From contig JAIPEL010000005.1 in the NCBI GenBank assembly GCA_021737185.1, positions 16,566 through 80,565 on the forward strand: a DNA stretch of 64,000 nt, written 5' to 3'. Positions 44,809 to 54,180 of the stretch are shown in pieces. The notes beneath the pieces were generated by a model, which saw only the letters and a program-made list of their open reading frames with translations, had not been told where the DNA came from and searched no databases. Made by a program: the position numbers and the translations under genes. This DNA comes from Desulfobacterales bacterium. GTDB lineage: Bacteria; Desulfobacterota; Desulfobacteria; Desulfobacterales; CAFBRK01. Numbering within the stretch: position 1 is the first letter of the stretch; each line of letters starts with the position of its first letter.

Positions 44809-45948
44809 TCAGCGGCGAGGAAAAGCTCGCCTCCTCGGACTCTTCACCAGTTCCTGATAAATATGTTCCATTCGGCAGATATTTTTTTCCATGGTAAACT
44901 TTTTCTCGACCCGCCTCCTCGCTTCAAGCCCCATCTTTTTTCGCAGTAGATCGTCTTCGATCAATTCTTCGATCTTCTCGGCCAGCGCCGCAGCATTATT
45001 GGCTGGAACAAGCAAGCCGGATACGCCGTCGACCACCGCCTCCGCACATCCTCCCACCTCGGTCGCGACCGCCGCTTTTCCGGCTGCCATGGCTTCAAGG
45101 AGCGCCCGGGGAAAGGCCTCGGACCGCGAGGGAAGAACAAAAATGTCCAGCCTCGAAAGAAAGGAAACCACATCCTCCTGGTGCCCCACAAAATTGACGC
45201 AATCGTTCAATCCTTGTCTTTCCATGATTTTTCGGCAATCGGCTTCAAAATCCGGCTCCGAAACGCCCCCGGCAATCAACAGCCGGGTGTCCGGATGATT
45301 GCGTTTTACGCGTCCGAACGCCTCCAGTAGCACATCCTGGCCCTTGATCCGCTCGATTCGACCAACGGCTCCAACGACGATCTCTCTTTCTAAGGGCCCA
45401 CCCTGCCCCGCAGGCTCGGAGCTGTACCGGGAAAATTCCTCCAAAAGAATTCCGTTGTGCACTGTCACCATTTTTCCAGTCTGCCCCATCCAGTCGAACC
45501 TTCTGCGAAGATCTTCGGCTACCAGAACAATCCTGTCGGTGAAACAAGACAAAAGCCGGTCGAAGGAATCGGCGGCTTCCGCACGGATATGCCAGACAAC
45601 CTTCGCATTGCAGAACAGGGAGGCCATGCCTGCATAAAATGTATTTCGCGGGCCGTCGGTATGAAAAATGTCGATGTTCAGCCTCCGTCCGAGCTTTGCC
45701 ACCTGATAAACAGCCTTGGCCAGTTCAAGGGGCCGAAGCATGAAGACCGCAGGCAGAGGGATGATAAAGACGGGAATTTGCATCTGTCTCAGCCTGGCAG
45801 CAAGAGGGCCCTTGCCCGGCAGCAAGACATATGGAGCAAAATCGTTTTTATCGAGTCCGGAAGCCAGCAACATCAAGCTAATCTGGCCACCACCGGTCAA
45901 GTGCGCGAAGCTGGAAAAATAGAGGATATTGATCGGACTCTTTTCCAT
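44809..45948 (-). CDS. Glycosyltransferase family 4
   Basis: A 379-residue GT-B enzyme. N-terminal HLTGGGQISLMLLASGL is the acceptor-side glycine loop; the C-terminal half has VGAVGRIERIKGQDVLLEAF, the donor-domain start, and PSRSEAFPRALLEAMAAGKA with the conserved acidic residues, then TEVGGCAEAV. The ATG lies next to the stop of the GT4 gene upstream (45951), so the two are coupled. The basic C-terminus SPRRRAFPRR may be a membrane-proximal tail. Substrates unknown. Confidence 0.9.
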   Translation of the reverse strand: MEKSPINILYFSSFAHLTGGGQISLMLLASGLDKNDFAPYVLLPGKGPLAARLRQMQIPVFIIPLPAVFMLRPLELAKAVYQVAKLGRRLNIDIFHTDGPRNTFYAGMASLFCNAKVVWHIRAEAADSFDRLLSCFTDRIVLVAEDLRRRFDWMGQTGKMVTVHNGILLEEFSRYSSEPAGQGGPLEREIVVGAVGRIERIKGQDVLLEAFGRVKRNHPDTRLLIAGGVSEPDFEADCRKIMERQGLNDCVNFVGHQEDVVSFLSRLDIFVLPSRSEAFPRALLEAMAAGKAAVATEVGGCAEAVVDGVSGLLVPANNAAALAEKIEELIEDDLLRKKMGLEARRRVEKKFTMEKNICRMEHIYQELVKSPRRRAFPRR

Positions 45949-45950
45949 GT

Positions 45951-47039
45951 TCAGCCGTGAAGAAACCGCTCGTAGAGTGTCTCGATTTCCCTAACCATCT
46001 GCAGGGCGGAAAACTTTTCTTCAGCCAGCCGCCGGCCGTTTTCCCCCATCTGGCTCCGGCGGTGAGGATCGGCGATCAGTGCTTCTATGGCGAGTTTCAT
46101 CTGCAAAACGCTGCCGGGGGCAACCAGATACCCGTTGATCCCGTGCCGGATCACTTCCGGTATCCCCCCGGTATCGGATCCGATCAGCGGAAGCCCCTGG
46201 CACATGGCCTCCAGAAGGGAAAGTCCGAGCCCTTCCCTGTAAAGACTCGGCAACACCGCGATATCCGAGCGGGCCAAGACTGCTTGAACGTCTTGCTGCA
46301 TTCCCAAAAATTCGGTGTGAGAGTCGATGTCCAACTGGTTTGCGTACAACCGAAGCGCCTCTTTCAAGGGGCCGTCTCCGACCAGGGTCAGGACCAGGGA
46401 GGGATGCCTTTTTTGAACCATGGCCGCTGCCTCCATCAGAATACGATGGCCCTTGTTTTCGACCAGAGAGGCCACCACGCAAATGCGGACGAATTTGCGC
46501 TCCGATTTTGTCGGCGCTGGAATTTTCCGGCATGCAACCCCGTTGTATATCCGGGTCAACTTATCCGGACGGACGCCGACTTTTTCCTGCATGAAACCTC
46601 GGGCGGCCTCCGAGCAGCAAATGACGCGGTCGGTGATCAGGGAAAGGACTTTCTCCATCCAGCGGTTTCGTCTGTTCAGATCCCAGTGGATGGTGTGAAC
46701 GTGGGAAATGACCACGGGAGTTCGGGCCAGAAGCGCCGCCCCCCGACCGAGGATTCCGGCATAATAGCCATGGGTGTGAACGACATCGAAGTGCCCTTTT
46801 GCAATGAGCCTCGCCAACCGCAAAAAACTCGACGGGTCGTGGTAGCTTTTGAAATCCAACACGCGGATGCTTTCTTTGCGCTGGAGAAGCTTTTTAGCAA
46901 GAACGCCCCCATCGGCCAGGCACCAGATGCTGGGAGAAAATTTTTCCCGGTCCAGTCCTTCGTAAAGCGTTTCGATGATTCTTTCCAGTCCGCCGATGTT
47001 TAGATCTTCGACCAGATATAGAATTTTTCTAGGTGGCAT
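45951..47039 (-). CDS. Glycosyltransferase family 4
   Basis: A 362-residue GT-B enzyme starting MPPRKILYLVEDLNIGGLER, a classic GT4 N-terminus. The donor domain has VASLVENKGHRILMEAAAMV and PSLYREGLGLSLLEAMCQGL, then SDTGGIPEVIRHG. A much longer open frame upstream is low-complexity and does not look like protein, so ATG 47039 is chosen, though no good ribosome site precedes it. 47040-47205 upstream of it shows no gene. Confidence 0.88.
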   Translation of the reverse strand: MPPRKILYLVEDLNIGGLERIIETLYEGLDREKFSPSIWCLADGGVLAKKLLQRKESIRVLDFKSYHDPSSFLRLARLIAKGHFDVVHTHGYYAGILGRGAALLARTPVVISHVHTIHWDLNRRNRWMEKVLSLITDRVICCSEAARGFMQEKVGVRPDKLTRIYNGVACRKIPAPTKSERKFVRICVVASLVENKGHRILMEAAAMVQKRHPSLVLTLVGDGPLKEALRLYANQLDIDSHTEFLGMQQDVQAVLARSDIAVLPSLYREGLGLSLLEAMCQGLPLIGSDTGGIPEVIRHGINGYLVAPGSVLQMKLAIEALIADPHRRSQMGENGRRLAEEKFSALQMVREIETLYERFLHG

Positions 47040-47205
47040 CACTTGCAGCAGATGGCGATCAGGTTTTTCCCCAACTGATCGGGGACGGAAAAATCCTGGA
47101 TATAATACAGAAAGCGGATGATGCGGTGCAGTGCGTTTACCATCTGACGGCGCACTCTTCTTTTTGCCGATTTTCCGAAAAATTCGTCCCTTACATTCAT
47201 CTTCA

Positions 47206-48237
47206 TTATTCTTCTTCTGCAGGGCTGCTCGCACCCTGGATCATGGCCAGCATCTCGCCGACTCGATGAACATACGTGTGCTTATCGACGACCTCTCTGC
47301 GCGCAGACCGTGCGATACGCTTCCGCTCCTCCTCATGGGTAAGATAATACCGGATCTTCATGCGCAGATCGGAGGCGTTTTCGTAGACCGCGAGATGGAC
47401 GCCGTCCTCGAACAAGGCTAACACATCCCGCTGCCGGTCCGTCATCACAAAGCCGCCGCAAGCCATGGCCTCGAAAATCCGTGGACTGGCCTGGTGAACC
47501 GGGATGCGGCCTGCAGGATCCCGGAAATGCGGCGCCAATACGATCCGGCTGGCGCTGTAGATTTTCCGCCAGACTTCCGGGGTGACCTTGCCTCCTTTCA
47601 GGCACGGCCGCAGGGCAGAATTTGCCGGAAGTTTTTCCCATCCCGGCCCCCACAGGCCGAAATCGAACTCCGTCAATTCGGAAAAAAGATCTTCACGAAC
47701 CGGGTAGTAAGAACCGATGAACACCACGTCGTGACGGTATCGGTCGATCTCGGACTTTGCCAGTTCCTCCGGGCGGTGAACCTGCGGATCGCATGCCATC
47801 GGCAGCAGCCGGGCGCCGGCTACACCGTTTTCGGCCAGCAAATCCACTGCTTCGGACCCCTGGCAGAAAATAAAATCGTACCGGCCAGCCGCTTTCAGGA
47901 TCGGCTCAAACACGACGGGGGCATCGCTCGTCCACAGAACCGTTTTCGCCCCCTTCTCTTTTAATTCTGCAATCGTTCCAGGGCGAATGCGGGTTCCGCC
48001 TGCAACGAGCGCCAAATCCGGAGAAACACGTGCGGCAAGGTCCAGTAGACGCCGGTTGATCTGGTCGAGATCGAACCGCTGCAGAAGCGGGACCCGCCGT
48101 CGAAGCCGGCCGGGAATGAGATACGTCCGGTCGTCGAAAGAGACCAGTTCATGGCCGATGGCTCGGATTGCATGTTCGATGTACTCGGTAATCGTCTGAA
48201 AGGACGGATTATGATAGCTGCTGAATAGAATTTTCAT
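47206..48237 (-). CDS. CgeB-like glycosyltransferase
   Basis: 343 residues. It resembles the CgeB/Glyco_trans_1_2 group: an N-terminal Rossmann half (MKILFSSYHNPSFQT, DLALVAGGTRIRPGTI), then VVFIGSYYPVREDLF, WGPGWEKL and ASPRIFEAMACGGFVMTDRQ, the last with the conserved Glu of the donor site. Such proteins are often found in O-antigen, spore-coat and surface-glycan loci. The ATG has no strong ribosome site. It is the second gene of the locus after the flippase gene, separated by 41 bases. Confidence 0.85.
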   Translation of the reverse strand: MKILFSSYHNPSFQTITEYIEHAIRAIGHELVSFDDRTYLIPGRLRRRVPLLQRFDLDQINRRLLDLAARVSPDLALVAGGTRIRPGTIAELKEKGAKTVLWTSDAPVVFEPILKAAGRYDFIFCQGSEAVDLLAENGVAGARLLPMACDPQVHRPEELAKSEIDRYRHDVVFIGSYYPVREDLFSELTEFDFGLWGPGWEKLPANSALRPCLKGGKVTPEVWRKIYSASRIVLAPHFRDPAGRIPVHQASPRIFEAMACGGFVMTDRQRDVLALFEDGVHLAVYENASDLRMKIRYYLTHEEERKRIARSARREVVDKHTYVHRVGEMLAMIQGASSPAEEE

Positions 48238-48278
48238 TCGATTAGCTTGCTGCTGTGTTTCCTTTCCTATCCTTCAGC

Positions 48279-49775
48279 TTATGATCGAGCACCGAGACCT
48301 TTCCATACCAGTCTCAACTCCTTTTTCATCAGAGTTGCGGACAGTGTCCCGTATATGATGTTCCAGACCGGAAAAACTATCAGCACGACGACGAATGGGC
48401 TGGGGATCAATCTGCCGGCTATCAAGCCGGCAATGACCATCCCGGAGAGCAAGACCGTACATTTAAGGATCAACTCCTTGTATTCCGACAATCGAAACTC
48501 CAAAACAGCTTGGTTAGCGGCCTGAAAAAAGAGAAAAACAAAAACCTGCGCCAGGGAAACGCCGGCAGCCACCCCAAAAATTCCCTGCCACCAGGCGAGA
48601 AACGGGGTGATGATTAAAAAAAAGCCGATCCCCATCACCCGGATTTTTAACATCACCCCCACACGCTGTTTCGAATGCAGAATTCTTAAATGGTAATCGC
48701 CATAGCTTTGCGCTGCTACCTGGATAATGAGAATCAGCATCAAGCCGTAAAGGTTGTAGATATCCGTCGTCGAAAATCGACTATCCAAAAAGAAAAAAGA
48801 AAGCAGCGGCACAAAAAAGACAACGACATTTGCCGTTATCCAGGAAATCAGCATGGTGTTACCCTTGTAGATCCGCTCGAAGAGAACGCGGACCTCCTTC
48901 CAAGCACCGGCGGCGATCAAAGAAGACACGCGTGAGAAAAACACCTTTGCAATCGGGCTGACGGCGATATTATGCAAAAGGTAAACAAACTTCTCTGAAT
49001 ATGCGACAATGGCCACGGATCCCACCGGCAGGTAAGAACATATCTGCCTGCTGGCCACTTCCCGCAGATCCCACAGGATGCCGGAAAGCGCTACAGACGA
49101 TGATTTGCGCATCAATTTCGGCAGGGCAGGATGAACCCACTGGATCGTCGGCCGCCAAGGCGTGGAAAATGCCAACACGACGATCAGAATTGCGAATCGA
49201 AGGGCGTTTGATAACAAGGCGGCATAGGCAATGGCAAGAATGCCGAATTGAGGGACGAAATAAAATAAAAAAAAGATGTTTGCCACGGGGTGAAGCAATG
49301 CGGTCGTCGCCGGAAGGGAAAAATGAAAAAGTGCGTTTAAAATATACTCGGAAGTAGTTGAAACGCTGTGAAACGCTAGTGCGAGAAGAAACAACCTGAC
49401 CAATTTGATGGTCAGCTCGGTTCGTTCCGCATCGAATCCGGATGCAAACAGGGCGACAACGCCATCACCTGCTGCAAAAACAATTCCCGCCATCGCGAAG
49501 GATAAGCCCAACGCCCACTTGAGAACGACATCGGCAAAAACGAACCCGTCTTTCGTGTCTTTTTCTTTGATCTCATTGAACACCGGGATGAAAACGGAGG
49601 TCAGAAAAAGATGGATCATTCCCGCAAAGGTAAAGACGGTCAACGCGACAAAGAGGCAGTCCAGATCGGAAGAAAGTCCAAAACGCCTGGCTAAAAAGAT
49701 CTGAAAGACAAATGCCAGTGCAAATCGCAGACCGTTGACGGCGCTCAATACGACTGATTTTCTTTTCAGATCCAC
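48279..49775 (-). CDS. Lipid-linked glycan flippase (MurJ/Wzx-like)
   Basis: A 498-residue membrane protein with about 13-14 hydrophobic segments and the MVF/MOP layout: an N-terminal block GLRFALAFVFQIFLARRFG, GMIHLFLTSVFIPVFNE, and SVSTTSEYILNALFH. It would move the undecaprenyl-linked repeat unit across the inner membrane. The start is GTG at 49775 with no clear ribosome site. It is the first gene of the polysaccharide run in the direction of transcription. Wzx is favoured over MurJ by location. A TATAAT at 49796-49801 (minus strand) with a weak TTCCAG 17 bases before could be its promoter. Confidence 0.85.
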   Translation of the reverse strand: MDLKRKSVVLSAVNGLRFALAFVFQIFLARRFGLSSDLDCLFVALTVFTFAGMIHLFLTSVFIPVFNEIKEKDTKDGFVFADVVLKWALGLSFAMAGIVFAAGDGVVALFASGFDAERTELTIKLVRLFLLALAFHSVSTTSEYILNALFHFSLPATTALLHPVANIFFLFYFVPQFGILAIAYAALLSNALRFAILIVVLAFSTPWRPTIQWVHPALPKLMRKSSSVALSGILWDLREVASRQICSYLPVGSVAIVAYSEKFVYLLHNIAVSPIAKVFFSRVSSLIAAGAWKEVRVLFERIYKGNTMLISWITANVVVFFVPLLSFFFLDSRFSTTDIYNLYGLMLILIIQVAAQSYGDYHLRILHSKQRVGVMLKIRVMGIGFFLIITPFLAWWQGIFGVAAGVSLAQVFVFLFFQAANQAVLEFRLSEYKELILKCTVLLSGMVIAGLIAGRLIPSPFVVVLIVFPVWNIIYGTLSATLMKKELRLVWKGLGARS

Positions 49776-49795
49776 AAATCAACAATTTGTTTTGA

Positions 49796-49824
49796 ATTAT
49801 AATCCAAATATCACCGGCCTGGAA
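49796..49824 (-). promoter_or_regulatory. Weak candidate promoter of the polysaccharide locus
   Basis: Minus-strand TTCCAG (49819-49824), 17 bases, TATAAT (49796-49801), 20 bases upstream of the flippase GTG. The -35 is poor. The remaining gap to the toxin gene (49825-50259) shows no recognisable gene, repeat or RNA. Confidence 0.35.
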
Positions 49825-50259
49825 CAGTGGAAACCACTCAACCCTTCGACCTTTCAAACCATTTGTTCTTTTGCTTTTGCACACCTCCAGAAACAGCTCC
49901 GCCCCTTGAATTCCGCGGCGGAAATGAACATAAAATACTGTTATCACTCACTATTAGTTACACCAACCTCGGCATGCCGATGTTGACGTGCACCCATCCG
50001 CGCAGAATTTCCAGAGTCCCACAACTGCCTGAATTTAATTTGTATATCTGCAAAGCGGGTACGGTGTCAAATGAAAAGCCCTATTTTTTTCAAGAATCTA
50101 AGGTTGTTAGAGGGGTTGTCAGAGTTCCGTTCCGTTTCAGCTTTCCCGGCTCGCATGTCAGGATGTACGTTCGTCGCTGCGGAAGGACTGGCTGACAAGT
50201 GCTTTAGGCGGAGTGTCCGGTTTGGCCTCCGGTAACCCGGCAAACCGTTTTTCTGGATT

Positions 50260-50688
50260 TCAGAAAGGAGGTTTTCCGATTGCCGACTTCACCGCGACAA
50301 GAAATTTTTCGAAATCGCCAAGACGTTTTTTCAGGATTCCATACACGAGCGCATCATCTACTTTGTCATAGCCGTGCACGAGGATGTTGCGGGTCCCGGC
50401 CATCGGCACCAAAAAACGGAGGCTCTCTTTTCCGATCAGCCCGGCTTCGGCCAGCGCCGTGAAGATTCCCTTGTTGTCTTTCGGCTCGGCGAGCTTCCGC
50501 TGGGAGATAACGATTTTACCGATGTCCAGACACCCCTCTACAGCGACCTGAAGGTTTCGCTCGGCGATATCTTTTGCATCCGCAGAAGCAAGGTATTCCT
50601 CATACGAGGCCGTCTGCTCCGAGAGCCTTCGCAGCCTGGACAGCCGATCTTTCACGGCCTGGCACTTTTTCTCGATTCGCTCGATCAT
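50260..50688 (-). CDS. hepT: HepT-family toxin (HEPN ribonuclease)
   Basis: 142 residues of the DUF86/HepT family. The HEPN active-site motif R-x4-H-x-Y is present as RNILVHGY; helical HEPN architecture throughout, starting MIERIEKKCQAVKDRL. HepT cleaves RNA (in studied cases tRNA) unless its tyrosine is AMPylated by the MntA partner (type VII toxin-antitoxin). Its ATG overlaps the antitoxin stop by four bases (ATGA), the usual MntA-HepT arrangement. Functional residues look intact. Confidence 0.9.
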   Translation of the reverse strand: MIERIEKKCQAVKDRLSRLRRLSEQTASYEEYLASADAKDIAERNLQVAVEGCLDIGKIVISQRKLAEPKDNKGIFTALAEAGLIGKESLRFLVPMAGTRNILVHGYDKVDDALVYGILKKRLGDFEKFLVAVKSAIGKPPF

Positions 50689-51119
50689 AATTCACCTGTC
50701 GCTGATTTTCCCCCCGCCCCTTTCCTCAATTCCTCCAGAAAGGGTTTGAAATCAAAATACAGGCCTTTGACCTTGCATTCGTAGTCGGTTCTCCGGTCTT
50801 CGTCGGCAACGTAAACGGCACGTCCCCGGGTGATGATTTCGTAGGCCATCTCCAAAGAAGCACCATTGAGAATTACGATGTCTGTCTTGATTTCCAGCGC
50901 GCCGGACAGCCTTGCAGCAAACAGGTGGGCATCTGAAGATGCTTCTAGGGGATCGTTCTTATATTGCGCTTCATCGAGCAGAAAGGCCAAATCGATGTCG
51001 CGGGGCCGCCGGTCTGTTTCAGCATCCAGCATGGAGCCGAACAGATAGACCGCCAACACCGTATCGCTTCCGGCGAAGGCCTCTCTTGCATCCGAACGTA
51101 TTCGATCTATACGATTCAT
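50685..51119 (-). CDS. mntA: MntA-family nucleotidyltransferase antitoxin
   Basis: A 144-residue minimal nucleotidyltransferase. The GS-x10-DxD motif is intact: FGSMLDAETDRRPRDIDLAF. It neutralises HepT by transferring AMP to the toxin tyrosine. The start ATG at 51119 (MNRIDRIRSDA) has GAGG eight bases upstream; ATG 51143 is an alternative. The final residues (GAGGKSATGEL) run into the toxin start. The pair lies between two envelope loci and is probably horizontally acquired. Confidence 0.88.
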   Translation of the reverse strand: MNRIDRIRSDAREAFAGSDTVLAVYLFGSMLDAETDRRPRDIDLAFLLDEAQYKNDPLEASSDAHLFAARLSGALEIKTDIVILNGASLEMAYEIITRGRAVYVADEDRRTDYECKVKGLYFDFKPFLEELRKGAGGKSATGEL

Positions 51120-51378
51120 CACTTTCACCTCAGCGTCGCCCATTCTTTCTCTGCTACCGGATACCCGATATCTCCTTAATGTAGTCAAAATATATCGGAA
51201 ACGGAGATCCTGTCAATGTGACAAACTGCCGCGTTCCGTCTGGGAGTGCTGGTTTTCATGGATCGCCTCTTCGATCCAGCCCCGGCCGGGATGAGGATAA
51301 GGCAATCTCGCCTCTCGAAGCGGAATGTCGAAGTTTCTCGCTCGTTCATCGCATCACGGCAGCAATTTATTTCTTATC

Positions 51379-51421
51379 ATAATGGGGAGCTCCACCGCAA
51401 AGCGGCGGAGCTCCCCATTAT
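51379..51421. repeat. 43-nt palindrome upstream of the pilus operon
   Basis: A 20-bp stem with one mismatch and an AAA loop: outer part ATAATGGGGAGCTCC / GGAGCTCCCCATTAT. It lies between the divergent toxin-antitoxin genes and the pilus operon. No T-run on either side, so it does not look like a standard terminator. The rest of 51189-51696 holds the common intergenic GGTGGGAGAGGGTCAGGG repeat (about 51563-51580) and an AATCCCGC/GCGGGGCTGC fragment. Confidence 0.8.
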
Positions 51422-51424
51422 TCC

Positions 51425-51460
51425 TTGACATTTCATGCCATTGGCATGTATTCGTATAAT
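51425..51460 (+). promoter_or_regulatory. Possible promoter / operator region of the pilus operon
   Basis: TTGACA (51425-51430) and TATAAT (51455-51460) are both perfect hexamers but 24 bases apart, too far for a normal sigma-70 promoter. A small palindrome ATGCCA-T-TGGCAT lies between them. Either a regulator-twisted promoter or chance in AT-rich DNA. Confidence 0.3.
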
Positions 51461-51696
51461 TTAAGATAATTAGCGAGAATTTTACGAGTCTTGTCCCCTC
51501 GAATCTTCAACTTGATGATTCCCTGTTGCTTGCAATAGGGATACCGAATTATTTCCTCTCCGCTGGTGGGAGAGGGTCAGGGTGAGGGGGGTAAGATCAG
51601 ATCCCTCTGATACCCTGCAGCTTGTTGGAACTAAGCGGAAATCCCGCTTTGGCGGGGCTGCAGGGAGATTCATTCCCCCGCAGGCAGGTAGGCGCT

Positions 51697-53643
51697 TTGG
51701 CGAAGAAAAATGACACGATTTCATCGACGGAAAAGCTCCTGGACCTAATCCGAGGGAAAAAAGCCTCGGGTTCGGCGTCGGCCTCTCCTGCTGTTCAAAA
51801 ATCACCGCCGCGAAAGAAGCCAGGCCCCCCTTCCAAGATACGTCCCGTCAAACCGAGAAGACCGGAAAATTCCGCGAAAAAGCGCCCCCGGAAATTTTCC
51901 TTCTCCCCGCGGCTTTTCAAGGTGCAGTCAAAAGTGACCGTCGGCATCAGCCTCGGTGTAAATGAATTGAGGTTGGTCAAAGTCGGCCAGGGGCCGGACA
52001 AAAACAGGGTGCTTCTCAACTACGAAACGATTTCATATCCTGCCCAGGTATCGCCGAAGAGCCCCCAATTTTTGCTCTTTTTAAAGCGAACCTTGACACA
52101 GTTTTGCCGAGAGTCCAAGGCGCCTGAAATCTGGAGTGCAATCTCCTCTGCAAAGGTGGAGATGCGCTATCTGAGAATTCCGAAAGTCCCCCGAAAACAG
52201 ATTGCCAATACCGTCTACTGGACCTTCAAACGGGATGTTTCCTTCGACGAAAAAGGGGATATTTTCGACTTTTCGCTGCTGGGGGACGTTATCGAAGAGG
52301 GTGTGCAAAAGACCGAGGTCATGGCCTACACCGCTCCGCGCGATGAGGTGAATCGGCTTCGCGATTTATTTGCCAAAAGCGGCTTTCCCCTGACAGGGAT
52401 CACCATCGTCCCTTTTTTGCTGCAAAACCTGCTTCGCAGCCGATGGCTTGGAACCGAAGTCAAGAGTGCCTGCAGTCTGTATATCGGAACGGACTGGTCA
52501 CGCATCGACATTTTTTCAAACGGCAATCTGGTTCTGTCCCGGGGCATCAAAGCCGGCATGCAAAGCATGATCGAATCGCTCCGGCAGCACATTGCCGGTG
52601 AAGAACCGACCCATCAGCGCGGGGAGAAGGAAGAGCCGTTTCCCGCCGAACCGCCTGCCGCCGATCTTGCCGCGCTACCCGAGGCCGACGAGGCCCGCAG
52701 GATATTTTTCGGATTCATCCAGCACCCCCAGTACGTTGAAAATTCCCCGGTCCACAAGTTCACCGAAACAGACATTTTCAACATGATCCTGCCGGCGCTG
52801 GAGCGCCTGATTCGCCAGGTGGAAAGAACCCTGGAGCATTATGCCTTGAAGTTTGAAAATATCAGGGTCGAGCGGGTCTATCTTTCAGGTCCGGTCAACA
52901 CCCAGCAGCTCATGGTCGATCACATCGCCGAACAGCTCGGGACTAAAATCGACATTTTCGATCCAATGGGAGAGGCTTCTCCGCTTTCCGACAATATCAC
53001 CCCGCCGGAAAGCCGGTACAAGAGAGAAGCGTTTCTGCCGGCGGTCGGTCTTGCCCTGTCTGACGGTGACCAGACGCCGAACTTCCTCCGCACCTACCGG
53101 GACAAGCAAAAAGCGTCGAAAAACCGGCAGATCAACAGCCTCTTGTTTGCCGCACTTTTGCTCGTCATGGTCGCCTGCGGTGCGGTTTACTTTTGGCAAA
53201 GCGAACAGATCGACGAAAAAGAAATGAAGGTCTTTGCGCTTCAGCGGGAGCTCGACTCCTTCGCCCCCCGGGTCGACAGGGACCTGATCGCCCTTCTTCT
53301 TCAAAAGGTGAAAAAGGGGCAGGACTCGATGAAAGGGGTTGGCCATCGATACAAGCCCGTCGCTGTCATCAACGAGATCTCCCGGCTGACGCCTGCCCAC
53401 GTCCGATTGCTGAGTCTGAGCCTCGACATGGATCCGACGGCCGGAGATCCCTCCCGCCGTCTGGTTCGCATCGAAGGGGTGGTCTTTGGAGAGCGCCTGA
53501 CCTACGAATCCTTGCTGGCCGAATTCCTGGTCAAGCTGCAGACGAGCCCGCTCCTGAACAAATTCAGCATTCAGCAGCGGACGTTTGCCTTCGTGGAGGA
53601 AAAAGAAGTGCTTCGATTTACCGCGCAGATGGAGATCGGATAA
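51697..53643 (+). CDS. PilM-PilN fusion protein of an MSHA-type pilus system
   Basis: About 648 residues. It opens (TTG start) with AKKNDTISSTEKLLDLIRGK, then a Lys/Pro/Ser-rich linker to about residue 90. Residues about 90-450 are the actin-like PilM domain (VTVGISLGVNELRLVKVG, VERVYLSGPVNTQ). A membrane segment (LLFAALLLVMVACGAVYFW) then a PilN-like periplasmic part (coiled coil, VAVINEISRLTPAHVRLLSL) follow. PilM and PilN are usually separate proteins that couple the motor to the secretin, so the fusion resembles MshI-type organisation. There is no ATG before the conserved start; a TTG 25 codons upstream lies in repeat DNA. Confidence 0.85.
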   Translation: MAKKNDTISSTEKLLDLIRGKKASGSASASPAVQKSPPRKKPGPPSKIRPVKPRRPENSAKKRPRKFSFSPRLFKVQSKVTVGISLGVNELRLVKVGQGPDKNRVLLNYETISYPAQVSPKSPQFLLFLKRTLTQFCRESKAPEIWSAISSAKVEMRYLRIPKVPRKQIANTVYWTFKRDVSFDEKGDIFDFSLLGDVIEEGVQKTEVMAYTAPRDEVNRLRDLFAKSGFPLTGITIVPFLLQNLLRSRWLGTEVKSACSLYIGTDWSRIDIFSNGNLVLSRGIKAGMQSMIESLRQHIAGEEPTHQRGEKEEPFPAEPPAADLAALPEADEARRIFFGFIQHPQYVENSPVHKFTETDIFNMILPALERLIRQVERTLEHYALKFENIRVERVYLSGPVNTQQLMVDHIAEQLGTKIDIFDPMGEASPLSDNITPPESRYKREAFLPAVGLALSDGDQTPNFLRTYRDKQKASKNRQINSLLFAALLLVMVACGAVYFWQSEQIDEKEMKVFALQRELDSFAPRVDRDLIALLLQKVKKGQDSMKGVGHRYKPVAVINEISRLTPAHVRLLSLSLDMDPTAGDPSRRLVRIEGVVFGERLTYESLLAEFLVKLQTSPLLNKFSIQQRTFAFVEEKEVLRFTAQMEIG

Positions 53644-53649
53644 GATTCC

Positions 53650-54180
53650 ATGAAAGTGGGCGGCCAACAGATCAATGTCACGAACCTGGTCATTTGCACG
53701 GTCGGTATCTTGATCCTCGTGGTCGTGGGAATTTTTCCGGCCCACCAAACGCTGAAAGAGCTGGACCAAAAAATCGCGGCACTCCAGTACCAGGTCAAGG
53801 AGCAGAACCTTCTCTTTCCCCTGTTCGTGCAACTGCTCCAGCGCTCCAGGCAAGAGGCGCCCCCTTTGCTGCCGGCTCCGGAGCCGAAAAAACTGCCCAG
53901 GGGCGAAACCGCCGTCCTGACGAATTTGTTCCGCGAGATCGCCGATACAAACAATATTGCGGTGGAAAGCCTGAGGCCGGATGTGGAATCGCTGATCGCC
54001 GCCTCGGGCCGGTTCAAGATGCTTGCCGAACTTTCCGGCGGCTTTTACGATCTTCGCAGCTTTCTGATTCAGTTAGGCGGCATCCCTTACCTGGGGGACA
54101 TCGAACACCTTCGGCTGCAGAGCGCCACCGAAGATCGAACTTTGCAGGTCACCATGCGGTTTTGGGTGTTGCAGGAATGA
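53650..54180 (+). CDS. PilO-like inner-membrane alignment protein
   Basis: 176 residues: an N-terminal membrane segment (LVICTVGILILVVVGIFPA), a short coiled coil (LKELDQKIAALQYQVKEQ) and a ferredoxin-like periplasmic end (GGFYDLRSFLIQLGGIPYLGDIEHLRL). This is the layout of PilO/MshJ proteins, which pair with PilN in the alignment complex. The ATG lies six bases after the PilM-PilN stop. It is the last gene before a 535-base repeat block that interrupts the operon. Confidence 0.82.
   Translation: MKVGGQQINVTNLVICTVGILILVVVGIFPAHQTLKELDQKIAALQYQVKEQNLLFPLFVQLLQRSRQEAPPLLPAPEPKKLPRGETAVLTNLFREIADTNNIAVESLRPDVESLIAASGRFKMLAELSGGFYDLRSFLIQLGGIPYLGDIEHLRLQSATEDRTLQVTMRFWVLQE

Noticed and set aside
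45957..47003. A 348-codon + strand open frame
   Set aside because: Antisense to a GT4 gene with clear donor-site motifs.
49825..50259. A 122-codon + strand open frame in the gap before the toxin gene
   Set aside because: No ribosome site, no recognisable motif and odd composition; kept as empty sequence.
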